DNA of 64,000 bases, taken from Novispirillum itersonii subsp. itersonii ATCC 12639 (GTDB taxonomy: Bacteria > Pseudomonadota > Alphaproteobacteria > Rhodospirillales > Rhodospirillaceae). This document shows, piece after piece, positions 1 to 9,519 of the stretch. Location of the stretch: positions 124,001 to 188,000 of the forward strand of contig NZ_KB907340.1 in the NCBI RefSeq assembly GCF_000381985.1, in the 5' to 3' direction. The stretch's first letter is position 1. Each line of letters begins with the position of its first letter. Position numbers and translations under genes: made by a program. The notes under the pieces were generated by a model. That model had not been told where the DNA came from, did not search any database, and was given only the letters and a program-made list of their open reading frames with translations.

Positions 1-882
1 GAGGCCATGTTGCCCGACCACGACATCTATATCACTGACTGGATCAATGCCCGTGATGTGCCGCTGTCGCAGGGGGAGTTCACCTTTGCCAGCTATGTGG
101 ACTACCTGCGCCAGTTCCTGACCTTCCTCGGCCCCAACACCCATATCATGGCGGTGTGTCAGCCCAGTGTGCCGGTGCTGGCCGCTGTATCGCTGATGAG
201 CGAGGATAAGGATCCCTGTCGGCCGACCTCGATGGTAATGATGGGCGGGCCGATCGACACCCGTCAGAGCCCGACGGCAGTCAACGAATTTGCCGACACT
301 CATGAAATGAGCTGGTTTGAAAGCAAGGTGATCCACACCGTGCCGATGACCTACGCCGGGCGCGGGCGCCGGGTCTATCCGGGGTTCCTGCAGCTGTCGG
401 GCTTCATGTCGATGAACATGGACCGGCATATGAATGCTCACCTGCATTACTACCGTCACCTGATCAAAGGCGATGGCGACTCGGCTGAAAAGCACCGTGA
501 ATTTTACGACGAATATCTGTCGGTGATGGATCTGCCTGCGGAATTCTACCTCGACACCATCCGCTGGGTGTTCAAGGAACATGCCCTGCCGGAAGGAACC
601 CTGACCCTCGGCGGACGCCGGGTCGATCCTGCCGCGATCACCGATGTCGCCCTGCTGACCGTCGAAGGGGAGCGTGACGACATCACCGGTGCCGGACAGA
701 CCATTGCCGCCCATTCTCTGTGCAGCAGCCTGCCGGATGACTTGCGCAAGCATCATCTTCAGCCCAAAGTGGGGCATTACGGTATTTTCAACGGGCGCCG
801 CTGGCGCGAGGAAATCCTGCCCCATGTCCGAGACTTCATCCGCGCCCACGGGGCGCGGGCCGAAAAGCAGCGCGCGGCCTGA
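1..882 (+). CDS. phaZ: Intracellular polyhydroxyalkanoate depolymerase (3' part)
   Basis: Cytosolic enzyme that hydrolyses stored poly-3-hydroxybutyrate. The reading frame is open from base 1, so the true start lies outside the window; 293 C-terminal residues are visible. The segment matches the C-terminal half of the alpha/beta-hydrolase family TIGR01849. A VCQPSVP segment near visible residue 53 probably holds the catalytic Cys that replaces the usual lipase Ser in this family. An Asp in GERDDITG and a His in [12 protein letters not shown] fit the rest of the triad. The triad assignment is by family knowledge, not by alignment. The next gene begins inside this gene's 3' end. phaB at 19547 is another PHB gene in the window. 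Confidence 0.9.
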   Translation, partial: EAMLPDHDIYITDWINARDVPLSQGEFTFASYVDYLRQFLTFLGPNTHIMAVCQPSVPVLAAVSLMSEDKDPCRPTSMVMMGGPIDTRQSPTAVNEFADTHEMSWFESKVIHTVPMTYAGRGRRVYPGFLQLSGFMSMNMDRHMNAHLHYYRHLIKGDGDSAEKHREFYDEYLSVMDLPAEFYLDTIRWVFKEHALPEGTLTLGGRRVDPAAITDVALLTVEGERDDITGAGQTIAAHSLCSSLPDDLRKHHLQPKVGHYGIFNGRRWREEILPHVRDFIRAHGARAEKQRAA

Positions 883-1369
883 CGCCGCCGCCCTTAAGAC
901 CACCACTGATGCCTCCTCCGGAGAGCTTCCGTTCTGGAAACGGAAATCTCTGGAGGAAATGGACCGCGCAGAGTGGGAATCCCTCTGTGACGGCTGCGGT
1001 AAATGCTGTCTGCACAAACTGCAGGACGAGGATGAAGACGGTGAACCCGGCGAAATCCACAATACCAACGTTGCCTGCCGCCTTCTTGACCTTGGCTCCT
1101 GCCAGTGCTCCGACTATGCCAACCGCTGGGACTTTGTGCCGGACTGTGTCCAGCTGTTCCCGCAGTTCATCGAAAAAGCGGTGTGGTTGCCGACAACCTG
1201 TGCCTACCGTCTGCTGCATGAAGGCAAGGACCTTGCCTGGTGGCACCCGCTGGTCTCAGGCAGCGCGGAAACCATTCATGAAGCAGGCATCAGTGTCCGG
1301 GGGCGGGTGATCTCTGAGCGCAAAGCCGGGCCGCTGGATCACCACATTGTTGACTGGCCGGACCTGTGA
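824..1369 (+). CDS. YcgN-family (UPF0260) cysteine-cluster protein
   Basis: A 181-residue protein of the YcgN/UPF0260 family, whose function is unknown. The core has the family signature [10 protein letters not shown], then [28 protein letters not shown] and CVQLFP, with many conserved cysteines that suggest metal or Fe-S binding. The conserved block begins upstream of the internal ATG at 959. The only upstream ATG in frame is at 824, inside the phaZ 3' end, preceded by GAGGAAA about 11 bases away. This gives a 59-base overlap with phaZ and a non-conserved N-terminal tail. A non-ATG start nearer 900 cannot be excluded. The stop overlaps the GTG of the next gene. Confidence 0.82.
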   Translation: MSETSSAPTGRGPKSSARPDAAALKTTTDASSGELPFWKRKSLEEMDRAEWESLCDGCGKCCLHKLQDEDEDGEPGEIHNTNVACRLLDLGSCQCSDYANRWDFVPDCVQLFPQFIEKAVWLPTTCAYRLLHEGKDLAWWHPLVSGSAETIHEAGISVRGRVISERKAGPLDHHIVDWPDL

Positions 1370-2082
1370 TCGGCACGCGGTCGCCTGTCACTGCCAGCCT
1401 GTCGGTGGAAGTCAGCGGGCGGGTCCTGCCGGTGCGGATCCGGGTTTCCCCCCGGGCTGTCCGGCTGACCCTGCGCTACCTGCCGCAGGAAGACTGCCTG
1501 ACGGTTACCGCCCCACCCGGAGTCTCGGCCCGGTTCATCCGGAAGTTCCTCAGTGATCATCATGACTGGATCGGGCGGCGGATTGCCACCGCCCCCGACC
1601 GGATCCCGTTTTTGCCCGGCCAGACGATCCCGGTTCTGGGGCAGATGCGGCTGATTACCCATACCCCGCAGGGACGGCGAGGTCTGCAGATGACGGACAC
1701 ACAGATCGTGCTGACCGGCCCGGTCGAAAAGCCGGAAAACCGGGTCAGGGATTATCTGGTCCGGCTCGCCCGCGACACCATCACCACCCAGTGCCAACGG
1801 CTGACCCCGCTGGTGGAAGGCCGGATCCGGCGCATCAGCGTGCGCGATACCCGATCCCGCTGGGGCAGCTGTTCGGCACTGGGGGATCTGTCGTTTTCCT
1901 GGCGGCTGGTGATGGCCCCGCCAGCAGTTCTGGGGTATGTGGTGGCCCACGAACTGGCCCATCTGGCGGAAATGAATCACTCCCCCCGCTTCTGGGCCGA
2001 GGTCGCCCGGCTGATGCCAGACTACCCGGCCCCCCGGGACTGGCTGAAACGGCACGGCAGCAGCCTGCACCGGTATGGATGA
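1366..2082 (+). CDS. YgjP-like (SprT/WLM-type) zinc metallopeptidase
   Basis: A 238-residue protein of the YgjP/DUF45 family. The zinc motif [16 protein letters not shown] is clear near residue 189, with HExxH followed by the second NHSPRFW box typical of the family. Before it lies a segment, [11 protein letters not shown], that is also conserved in the family. The GTG start at 1366 overlaps the TGA of the upstream gene (GTGA), which points to translational coupling. The substrate is not known. Family assignment is strong; the cellular role is not inferable here. Confidence 0.88.
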   Translation: MIGTRSPVTASLSVEVSGRVLPVRIRVSPRAVRLTLRYLPQEDCLTVTAPPGVSARFIRKFLSDHHDWIGRRIATAPDRIPFLPGQTIPVLGQMRLITHTPQGRRGLQMTDTQIVLTGPVEKPENRVRDYLVRLARDTITTQCQRLTPLVEGRIRRISVRDTRSRWGSCSALGDLSFSWRLVMAPPAVLGYVVAHELAHLAEMNHSPRFWAEVARLMPDYPAPRDWLKRHGSSLHRYG

Positions 2083-2235
2083 TGCCCCGGCCCTGCCCCC
2101 ACGGACGCAGAGCAGCCCGGTAACCGGGTGGTAACCTGAACCTCCCCACCCTGCCGGTTCGGGTGGTTTTATCCGCCGGTTGATACTGCCATAGTTACAA
2201 ATGAAACAAATAGCGCGGAAAGCCTCCCCTCCCCC

Positions 2236-3441
2236 ATGCTGACCAAACCAGACCCCCGGACCCCGACAGTTGCCGTTCTGCTGACCTTTCTGGTTGCCTT
2301 CGGACCGATCTCCACCGACCTGTATCTGCCGTCACTGCCGGATATGACGCGGGCCTTCGGCACCACTGTCAGTCAGGTGCAGATGACACTCTCGGCCTTC
2401 ACGCTCGGCTTTGCCTGCGGAATGCTGATCTATGGCCCCCTGTCAGACCGTTTCGGGCGGCGGCCGGTGATCATCGGCGGGATCGTGCTGTATCTGATCG
2501 CCTCTGTTGCCTGCCTGCTGGCCCCAACCATCGATACCCTAATTCTCGCCCGCTTCGCCCAGGCATTCGGGGCCTGCGCCGGGCCGGTTCTGGGCCGGGC
2601 CATTGTACGCGACGTCTATCACCGTGATGAGGCGGCACGGATGATGTCCTACATGGCATCCGCCATGGCTCTGGCCCCGGCGGTGGGGCCGATTATCGGT
2701 GGCTGGCTGCATGGCAGCTTCGGCTGGCGGTCGAACTTTGTGGCGCTCGTGGTGTTCGGGACCTGCGTACTGGCCGCAACCCTGCTGTTACTGCGGGAAA
2801 CCAATGCCCATATGGATCCGCAGGCCACCCGTCCGGGGCGGCTGCTGCGCACCTACGGCAATCTGCTGAAATCACCGGTCTTCATGGGCTATACCCTGAC
2901 GGTCGGCTTCGGCTTCGGCGGCCTGTTCAGCTTCATTTCCGGCTCGTCCTTCGTCATTATCGACGTGCTGGGCATTGACAGTGCCCACTTCGGTTTTGCC
3001 TTTGCCTGCGTGGTGATCGGCTATATCTGCGGGGGGTTTCTCGCCGCCCGGCTGACCGGGCGCTACGGCCTTGACCGTGTGCTCGGCTTCGGCACGCTGG
3101 GTATTGGGGCCGCGGGGCTGCTGACCGCCGGTATCGCGCTGGCCGGAATCCAGACACCCGCCGGTGTGATTGCCCCGATCTCTCTCTACTTCTTCTTCTG
3201 CGCCCTGACTTTGCCCAACGGCACTGCCGGCGCCATCGCTCCGTTCCCGAAAATAGCCGGATCCGTCAGCGCCCTGCTTGGCTTCCTGCAGATGGGCTGC
3301 GGGGCTATTGCCGGGTATCTGGTCGGGATGCTGCATAATGGCACCACCCTGCCGATGTGCCTGAGCATCGGCATCATGGGCAGCCTGTCGATGGCAACGT
3401 ACTGGATTCTGGCCCGCAGCGCCCGGAAGGCCAATCCCTGA
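2236..3441 (+). CDS. Bcr/CflA-family multidrug efflux MFS transporter
   Basis: A 401-residue major facilitator with about 12 hydrophobic segments. The N-terminus contains FGPISTDLYLPSLP, and the loop 2-3 motif GPLSDRFGRRPVII marks the Bcr/CflA drug:H+ antiporter group. Members export drugs such as bicyclomycin or chloramphenicol, and sometimes sulfonamides or cysteine; the substrate cannot be told from sequence. It sits alone on the plus strand and ends at a terminator shared with the convergent folC. Confidence 0.88.
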   Translation: MLTKPDPRTPTVAVLLTFLVAFGPISTDLYLPSLPDMTRAFGTTVSQVQMTLSAFTLGFACGMLIYGPLSDRFGRRPVIIGGIVLYLIASVACLLAPTIDTLILARFAQAFGACAGPVLGRAIVRDVYHRDEAARMMSYMASAMALAPAVGPIIGGWLHGSFGWRSNFVALVVFGTCVLAATLLLLRETNAHMDPQATRPGRLLRTYGNLLKSPVFMGYTLTVGFGFGGLFSFISGSSFVIIDVLGIDSAHFGFAFACVVIGYICGGFLAARLTGRYGLDRVLGFGTLGIGAAGLLTAGIALAGIQTPAGVIAPISLYFFFCALTLPNGTAGAIAPFPKIAGSVSALLGFLQMGCGAIAGYLVGMLHNGTTLPMCLSIGIMGSLSMATYWILARSARKANP

Positions 3442-3452
3442 CAGGCATAGAG

Positions 3453-3477
3453 AAAGGGGCTCCCCAAAGCCCCTTTT
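3453..3477. terminator. Intrinsic terminator between MFS gene and folC
   Basis: AAAGGGGCT (3453-3461) pairs with AGCCCCTTT (3468-3476) around a six-base loop. A short T run on the plus side and an A run on the other make it usable in both directions. It lies in the convergent gap between the exporter and folC. Confidence 0.75.
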
Positions 3478-3502
3478 ACCTCTTCTCTGTTCCTATGATC
3501 TC

Positions 3503-4807
3503 TCAGCCGTTTTCAGCCAGAACATCCCCGGCCAGATACAGCGACCCACAGATCATAATCCGCCGAGGAGCGGTCTGTCCGGCAACCAGAGCCGTAACTG
3601 CGGCTTCAACACTGTCACAGGGGAGCACATCCCCGGCCCCAAGCCCTCGCGCCGTCTCTGCCACGGCCTGCGGCGGACGTCCGGCAGCGCTGGACAGCAC
3701 CGGCACCGTTCGCACCCGCTGGACCAGCGGCAGCAGGGGGCGCAGGAAGCCAGCCTCATCTTTCGTATCAATCATCCCGACGACCAGATCCAGCGGGCGA
3801 GCCTCGGTCTGCTGCTGCAGATAGGCAGCCAGCCGCACCCCGGCATCCGGGTTATGACCGCCATCCAGCCACAGATCCCAGCCAGCAGGCAGGGCCGAAA
3901 CCAACGGCCCGTGGGTCAAGTGCTGCAGACGGGCGGGCCAGTCCACGGCAGGCAACCCCTGACGCAGCGCCTGCTCCGGAACGTTCAGCGCCGGGACCAG
4001 CGTCAGCACCGCCAGTGCCAGACCGGCATTCTGGATCTGATGATCGCCCGGCAACCGCGACCTTGGCAGGGTCAGGTGGGTTTCCCCGGCCCTGAAGGAC
4101 AAAACACCGGCACCACCGGCGTCCGCTGAGAAGTCACGGCCCTCGCGCAGCAGCAGCGCCCCGATGCGGGCAGCCGCGGCCTCAACCACGGCAGCGGCCT
4201 CCGCCGGATGGGCGGCGGCGATACACGGCACACCGGGGCGCATAATTTCGGCCTTTTCGGTGGCGACGGAGGTCAGCGTATCCCCGAGATACTGCTGATG
4301 ATCGAGGGAAATAGAGGTCAGCACTGTCGCTGCCGGACGGGTCACCACATTGGTGGCGTCCAACCGCCCGCCCAGCCCGGTTTCCAGCAACACCACATCA
4401 GCGGGTGTGCGTGAAAACGCCAGAAGCGCAGCACAGGTGGTCACTTCAAAAAAAGTGATCGGCTGGCCGCCATTGGCGGCCTCCACCTCCTCCAGCAGAG
4501 CCACCAGCGCCGAGTCGCTGATGATCTGTCCGGCAAGGCGGATCCGCTCGTTGAAGCGGACCAGATGCGGCGAGGTGTAGACATGGACCGTCTTCCCCGC
4601 GGCTTCCAGACAGGCCCGCAGGGTGGCGACGGTCGACCCCTTGCCGTTGGTCCCGGCAACATGGACGACCGGCGGCAACCGGTCCTGCGGATTGCCCAGC
4701 GCCGCCAGCAGACGCCACACCCGATCCAGCGACAGATCGATGATCTTCGGGTGCAGCGCCGTCAGGCGGTCAAGCGCGGCGGACGGATCAGCCGGGACGC
4801 CCGTCAT
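3503..4807 (-). CDS. folC: Bifunctional folylpolyglutamate/dihydrofolate synthase
   Basis: Adds glutamate to dihydropteroate and to folates, using ATP, in the cytosol. The 434-residue protein has the ATP-binding loop HVAGTNGKGST near residue 50, TSPHLVRFNERI, and the LETGLGGRLDATN block, all diagnostic of FolC. The Mur-ligase-like C-terminal domain contains WLDGGHNPDAG. I chose the ATG at 4807 rather than an upstream extension. It gives a normal FolC N-terminus and begins one base after the accD stop, with GGCGGAA as ribosome binding site. accD-folC is a common operon order. Confidence 0.95.
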   Translation of the reverse strand: MTGVPADPSAALDRLTALHPKIIDLSLDRVWRLLAALGNPQDRLPPVVHVAGTNGKGSTVATLRACLEAAGKTVHVYTSPHLVRFNERIRLAGQIISDSALVALLEEVEAANGGQPITFFEVTTCAALLAFSRTPADVVLLETGLGGRLDATNVVTRPAATVLTSISLDHQQYLGDTLTSVATEKAEIMRPGVPCIAAAHPAEAAAVVEAAAARIGALLLREGRDFSADAGGAGVLSFRAGETHLTLPRSRLPGDHQIQNAGLALAVLTLVPALNVPEQALRQGLPAVDWPARLQHLTHGPLVSALPAGWDLWLDGGHNPDAGVRLAAYLQQQTEARPLDLVVGMIDTKDEAGFLRPLLPLVQRVRTVPVLSSAAGRPPQAVAETARGLGAGDVLPCDSVEAAVTALVAGQTAPRRIMICGSLYLAGDVLAENG

Positions 4808-4808
4808 T

Positions 4809-5705
4809 TTATTCCGCCGGGATCCGGGCCCGCAGCGGCACGACCTGACCGGCCGGGCCACGGTTCCGCAGCAGATCAAGAATATTGACCAGCGTTTTGC
4901 GCAGATCATGGCGCTTGGCCACCACGTCGACCATCCCATGGTCGCGCAGATATTCCGCTTTCTGGAAGCCTTCCGGCAGCTTCTGACGGATGGTGCTCTC
5001 GATCACCCGGGCCCCGGCGAAACCGATGGTCGCGCCCGGCTCAGAGACATGGATATCCCCCAGCATGGCAAAGCTGGCTGTGACGCCGCCGGTGGTCGGA
5101 TCCGTCAGCAGCACGATGTAGGGCAGGCCATGTTCCTTGACCTTCTCCACCGCCACGGTGGTACGGGCCATCTGCATCAGGGACAGAATCCCTTCCTGCA
5201 TCCGTGCCCCGCCGGAAGCCGGGATTACGATCAGCGGTGCATCCTGCACCACGGCCAGCTCGGCTGCAGCAACCAGACCCTCACCGACCGCCATCCCCAT
5301 CGACCCGCCCATATAGGAAAAGTCAAAGGCGGCGATCACCACGTCAATCCCCCCCATCGCGCCATGGGCGACGATGATGGCATCCTGTTCGCCGGTCTTG
5401 GACCGGGCTTCCTTGATGCGGGCCGGATACGCCTTGAGGTCTTTGAACTTCAGCGGATCTTCGGCCACCTTCGGCAGCTCGATCCGCTTGTAGTTGCCAT
5501 CATCAAACAGCAGTTCCAGCCGCTTTTTCACCGGCAGGCGCATATGATGACCGCAGTGGGTGCAGACCTGCAGGTTCTTCTCCAGCTCCCGGTGGAAGAT
5601 CATCTGCTCGCAGGCGCCGCACTTGATCCAGAGGTTATCAGGAACCTCCTTCGGGCGGACAAGCTGCTGGATCTTGGGGCGGACGAAGTTGGTCAGCCAG
5701 TTCAT
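4809..5705 (-). CDS. accD: Acetyl-CoA carboxylase carboxyltransferase beta subunit
   Basis: With AccA, transfers carboxyl from biotin to acetyl-CoA to make malonyl-CoA for fatty acid synthesis. The 298-residue protein has the N-terminal zinc ribbon (CGAC near residue 33, CTHCGHH near residue 52). It continues through the crotonase-like fold with GGSMGMAVGEG and PLIVIPASGGARMQEG. The length is typical. It is followed directly by folC. The trpA gene often found upstream in alphaproteobacteria is absent here; an AEC permease gene lies upstream instead. Confidence 0.96.
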   Translation of the reverse strand: MNWLTNFVRPKIQQLVRPKEVPDNLWIKCGACEQMIFHRELEKNLQVCTHCGHHMRLPVKKRLELLFDDGNYKRIELPKVAEDPLKFKDLKAYPARIKEARSKTGEQDAIIVAHGAMGGIDVVIAAFDFSYMGGSMGMAVGEGLVAAAELAVVQDAPLIVIPASGGARMQEGILSLMQMARTTVAVEKVKEHGLPYIVLLTDPTTGGVTASFAMLGDIHVSEPGATIGFAGARVIESTIRQKLPEGFQKAEYLRDHGMVDVVAKRHDLRKTLVNILDLLRNRGPAGQVVPLRARIPAE

Positions 5706-5823
5706 CGGTGGGGCAACCCCATACTGTCAAAAAGATGCCAATACATGCACCGCTCCGCCCCGGATGTCCAGTGCGGGGTGAACAGAGCAGGCAGGCGATT
5801 GCCCGTGCGGGAACGGTCCAGCC

Positions 5824-6705
5824 TTAAAAATCCATCACCGTCATCAGAATAAACGGCAGCAGGACAAAGGACATAAGGGTCGACATCACGGCAATGCCCG
5901 CCACTTCTTCCGGGCGGTTGTTGAACCGGACCGCGAACAGATAATTGAACATGGCAACCGGCATGGCGCTCTGCACCACCACCACACCACGGGCGGCCCC
6001 CTCCAGCCCCAGCAGCCATGCGACTGCCCAGCCGATCACAAACCCCATGACAATCCGCAGCAGGGCAATCCCGAAGCTGCGGCGGATGCTGGTGATCTTC
6101 AGCCGGGACAGAGAAACCCCCAGCGCGATCAGCATCAGCGGAATCATCACCCCGCCCAACAGCTTCAGGGTATTGGCGGCCCAGACCGGCATCTGGATAC
6201 CGGTAATAATCATCAGCAGCGCCACCGGCACGGCATAAACAATCGGCGTACGGGCCAGATCGGTCAGAGAGGCTTTCCCCGATGCCAGCTGCGATCCCAG
6301 CGTGAACAGAAAAATCGAATTGAGGGTAAAATATCCGATCGACAGCGCCAGCCCATGATCACCAAAAGCAAACAGGCACAGCGGAATACCCATGTTGCCG
6401 GTATTCCCGAACGCCAGAGAGGGCAAAAAGGCCGAAATCGGTTCCTTCGCCGCTTTCAGGATCAACCAGCCGACAACGACAAACGCCACATGAGTCAGCA
6501 GGGCAGCCAGCATCATTTCTAACAGAACCGAGAGATCAAGGTTCACCCGCAGCAGGGTTTCCACGATCAGGGCCGGGGCGCCCAGCGCTGTCACCAACAG
6601 GGTCATTGCCGGGGTATCAAACGGCAGTTTCCGCAGGGCCCAGACATATCCGATCAGGGCCAGAATCATGACCGGTGCGATAACGTTGAACAGAATCAGC
6701 AGCAT
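5824..6705 (-). CDS. AEC-family (auxin efflux carrier-like) permease
   Basis: A 293-residue inner-membrane protein with about ten hydrophobic segments in two halves. The central FGNTGNMGIPL motif is the characteristic crossover region of the AEC family (TC 2.A.69). Bacterial members move dicarboxylates such as malate or malonate; nothing in the sequence tells which. The start ATG is at 6705. It is separated from accD by about 118 bases, so it may be transcribed separately. Confidence 0.87.
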   Translation of the reverse strand: MLLILFNVIAPVMILALIGYVWALRKLPFDTPAMTLLVTALGAPALIVETLLRVNLDLSVLLEMMLAALLTHVAFVVVGWLILKAAKEPISAFLPSLAFGNTGNMGIPLCLFAFGDHGLALSIGYFTLNSIFLFTLGSQLASGKASLTDLARTPIVYAVPVALLMIITGIQMPVWAANTLKLLGGVMIPLMLIALGVSLSRLKITSIRRSFGIALLRIVMGFVIGWAVAWLLGLEGAARGVVVVQSAMPVAMFNYLFAVRFNNRPEEVAGIAVMSTLMSFVLLPFILMTVMDF

Positions 6706-6792
6706 CGGGAAGATCCGTACCGGTCAGAAAGGGGAGGAGAAGCACCATGACCGCACACCCCCCGGCACGCAAGCCGGAACCTGCCCCGGCTG

Positions 6793-7371
6793 TCAGCCAA
6801 AGGGGTTCATGACCGCCCGGCGCTCTTCCGGCCGCATCGATTTCAGCACGGCTTTGGCGTTTTCCTTGGCATTGGCGATGCCCAGCGCATCTGCTTTCAC
6901 ATACAGGTCAAAGGCCTGCGTCAGATCACGCTTGACCCCAACCCCGTTGGTGAACATCCACGCCAGCAGTTCAATCGCCTGAGGGTCACTCCGTTCCGCC
7001 CGGCGGCGGACCGCATCAACGGCAAAGGGGCTGGGGGATCCCCCGGCGATGCTTTTCAGCACCTCGTTCCACGCCATCGGAGTATTCAGCGGCATTTCCA
7101 CCACCCCTGCCCCCACCCGCCCTTCCCCGGATCCGGGAACGGGGGGTTTCGGCTCAGGGTAAGGGGGCAACCCACGGTTCAGCACATAACCCGGCAAAAT
7201 CCCGGCGTTCTCTTCCCGCAGGGAGTCCCGGTAGATCTGGTCGAGGCTGACCGCCTGCGCCCACACCGGCCCCAGTGCCGCCAGCCCCCCCAGCACGCAG
7301 CAGGCCGCCGCCGCCCGGTGAATACCGCGGCGCAGCATATGCAGCGTCAAAGAGGAAAACCGGGGAGTCAT
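6793..7371 (-). CDS. Secreted Sel1-like repeat protein
   Basis: A 192-residue protein with an N-terminal signal-like segment (hydrophobic stretch ending about PVWAQA), then a proline-rich linker. It has one clear Sel1-type repeat near residues 130-175 (AIELLAWMFTNGVGVKRDL, then AFDLYVKADALGIANAKENA). Sel1 repeats form alpha-helical solenoids that bind partner proteins. It is likely periplasmic. No enzymatic motif is visible. It is divergent from the hprK operon. Confidence 0.72.
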   Translation of the reverse strand: MTPRFSSLTLHMLRRGIHRAAAACCVLGGLAALGPVWAQAVSLDQIYRDSLREENAGILPGYVLNRGLPPYPEPKPPVPGSGEGRVGAGVVEMPLNTPMAWNEVLKSIAGGSPSPFAVDAVRRRAERSDPQAIELLAWMFTNGVGVKRDLTQAFDLYVKADALGIANAKENAKAVLKSMRPEERRAVMNPFG

Positions 7372-7567
7372 GCGCGGTCGGGATCCGGGACAGGGGACAA
7401 CAGAGAAGAAAGCAGGATACGGAAGGCTGACTATTTTGCTGCAGTGTGGCAGGACACCCTTACTAAAGCATGAAAGTCAGGCTGACGAGGGGGATATACG
7501 GACCATAAAAGCGAATGGACCGGTCCGCCGGTTGACTTTCGAACGGGTCAAACACACTCTCTGACCC

Positions 7568-8014
7568 ATGATGATGATCCACGCCACCTGCGTCTCGATT
7601 GATGGTCATGGGGTTCTCCTGCGCGGCCCTTCCGGTAGCGGTAAGTCAGATCTGGCCCTGCGTCTGATTGATGCCGGTGCACATCTGGTCGGCGATGACT
7701 ACTGCCGGTACCACACCGAATCCGGATGGGCCGGTGACGTCCTGATCGCCTCCCCCCGTCCGGAACTGGCCGGGGTGCTGGAAGTGCGGGGGCTGGGCCT
7801 GATCCGGGTCGGCCATGTACAGGACGTCCCGGTCCGCCTGCTGTTTGACCTGTGTCCGGGGCAGATCCCGGAGCGGATGCCGGTACCGGAAACGGTCGAA
7901 CTGTCCGGCGTGGCCGTACCCCGGCTGTTTCTTGACCCTTTTCATGCGTCCGCTGCGGCAAAAGTCAGGCTGGCCGTGCGGGTAATCACCGGCGATGTGG
8001 TGCTGCTGTCATGA
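7568..8014 (+). CDS. hprK: HPr kinase/phosphorylase, short alphaproteobacterial form
   Basis: Phosphorylates and dephosphorylates HPr on its regulatory serine. The 148-residue protein is the short form lacking the N-terminal domain of Firmicutes HprK. Walker A GPSGSGKSDLAL is at residues 20-31, followed by GADD-like LVGDDYC and the EVRGLGLI signature. The target HPr lies downstream at 9520 and has a matching serine. The stop overlaps the rapZ start (ATGA). The usual neighbours chvI-chvG are absent upstream; a Sel1 gene faces it instead. Confidence 0.93.
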   Translation: MMMIHATCVSIDGHGVLLRGPSGSGKSDLALRLIDAGAHLVGDDYCRYHTESGWAGDVLIASPRPELAGVLEVRGLGLIRVGHVQDVPVRLLFDLCPGQIPERMPVPETVELSGVAVPRLFLDPFHASAAAKVRLAVRVITGDVVLLS

Positions 8015-8943
8015 CAACCTCCCTTCCGCCCCCCTCTCCCGCCGCCCGGGTCATTATCGTTACCGGCCTCTCCGGTGCCGGAAAGTCAACGGCCCTGAAG
8101 GGGTTCGAAGACATGGGTTATGAGGCCGTGGATAACCTGCCCCTGAGCCTGCTGGAACGTCTGGTCGGAGAAGCCGCCCCCGGTGTGCGCAAACCGCTGG
8201 CGGTGGGCATTGACATCCGCACCCGGGATTTTGATGTCAGCCGCCTGCTGGCCGCAGTCGATACCCTGCGGACCCACCCGGACCTTGATGTAGATCTGCT
8301 GTTTCTCGATGCGGATGAGCATGTTCTGGCCCGGCGGTTCACCGAAACCCGGCGGCGGCACCCGATCGGCGGCGATCTGCCGCTGACCGATGGCATTTTG
8401 CTGGAACGCCAGATGCTGTCGATGCTGCGCGACCGCGCCGACGCCGTGATCGACACCTCCCGCCTGCCGGTCGCCGATCTCAGGGGGCTACTGGAAAAAC
8501 AGTTCGGTACAGAGGCCAACCCGGGCATGAGCGTGGTGGTGATGTCCTTCGGATTCCGCAACGGATTACCGCGTGAAGCCGATCTGGTCTTCGATGTCCG
8601 GTTTCTCCGCAATCCGCATTATATCGACGCCCTGCGTCCCCAGACCGGCCAGTCGGCTGACGTCGGGGCCTATATCGCAGCCGACCCCGCGCTGGCAGGG
8701 TTCCTTGACAGCCTCAAAACCCTGATCGGGCCGCTGCTGCCCCGCTATGAGGAAGAAGGAAAGTCCTATCTGACCATTGCCATCGGCTGTACCGGCGGCA
8801 AACACCGGTCCGTCTATGTCGCCGAACAGCTTTTTCACTGGCTGAGTACGCTGGGACGACGTCCGACCTTGCGGCATCGTGATATGCCGGGCACACTCAC
8901 CGCTTCCGCTGCGGACGTGCACCATCCGGCGGCGGGCTGCTGA
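8011..8943 (+). CDS. rapZ: RNase adapter protein RapZ (nucleotide-binding)
   Basis: A 310-residue P-loop protein of the YvcJ/RapZ family. Walker A TGLSGAGKST is near residues 18-27, and the C-terminal signature AIGCTGGKHRSVYVAE is intact. In E. coli RapZ hands the sRNA GlmZ to RNase E and senses glucosamine-6-phosphate; in this group the role is less clear. It overlaps hprK by four bases (ATGA) and lies ahead of the PTS genes, a usual alphaproteobacterial order linking it to nitrogen and carbon PTS control. Confidence 0.94.
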   Translation: MTTSLPPPSPAARVIIVTGLSGAGKSTALKGFEDMGYEAVDNLPLSLLERLVGEAAPGVRKPLAVGIDIRTRDFDVSRLLAAVDTLRTHPDLDVDLLFLDADEHVLARRFTETRRRHPIGGDLPLTDGILLERQMLSMLRDRADAVIDTSRLPVADLRGLLEKQFGTEANPGMSVVVMSFGFRNGLPREADLVFDVRFLRNPHYIDALRPQTGQSADVGAYIAADPALAGFLDSLKTLIGPLLPRYEEEGKSYLTIAIGCTGGKHRSVYVAEQLFHWLSTLGRRPTLRHRDMPGTLTASAADVHHPAAGC

Positions 8944-9023
8944 GCCCGGCACCGCTGCCGGGAGAACCACAAAAACAGCACAGATCTTAAAGAAAACGGA
9001 TCTTACTGAGGGGAAATGCGCGG

Positions 9024-9422
9024 ATGATTGGAATGGTACTCGTCACCCACGGTCGGCTGGCGGATGAACTGATCGCTGCGCTGGAGCATGTGGTCGGCCC
9101 GCAGGCAGGGGTGGCATCGGTCTGCATCGGACCCGATGATGATATGGAACAGCGGCGGGCCGACATCCTCGACAACGTCGGCCGGGTTGAGGACGGCAGC
9201 GGTGTTGTGGTCCTGACCGACATGTTCGGCGGCACCCCGTCCAATCTGGCCATCTCGATCATGGGCAAGGCCAAGGTCGAGGTGATCGCCGGGGTCAACC
9301 TGCCAATGCTGATCAAGCTGGCCAGTGTCCGCAACGACATGGCCCTCGCCGATGCCGTTCTGGCGGCGCAGGATGCCGGGCGCAAGTACATCAACGTTGC
9401 GTCCAAGCTGCTGAACAAATAA
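9024..9422 (+). CDS. PTS system EIIA component, mannose family (regulatory)
   Basis: A 132-residue EIIA of the mannose/fructose type. The phosphorylated His is His9 in MIGMVLVTHG, and VVLTDMFGGTPSNLA is the family's second conserved block. In alphaproteobacteria lacking sugar EIIC/EIID this protein takes phosphate from HPr and acts in regulation rather than transport. An 80-base gap separates it from rapZ. No IIB, IIC or IID gene is found in the window. Confidence 0.93.
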   Translation: MIGMVLVTHGRLADELIAALEHVVGPQAGVASVCIGPDDDMEQRRADILDNVGRVEDGSGVVVLTDMFGGTPSNLAISIMGKAKVEVIAGVNLPMLIKLASVRNDMALADAVLAAQDAGRKYINVASKLLNK

Positions 9423-9519
9423 CAACAGGTCGCAGGAACAGGGGCACAGGCCCCTGCTGTCCCCGGTGGCGGGCCCGGCCCGTCATCCAAAGACAAAAAC
9501 CGTCCGGGAGGAACCCGTT

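Noticed and set aside
7517-7526. GGACCGGTCC palindrome and TTGAC/GTCAA arms upstream of hprK
   Set aside because: They may form an operator, but a short GC-rich palindrome is expected by chance here and no known box matches.
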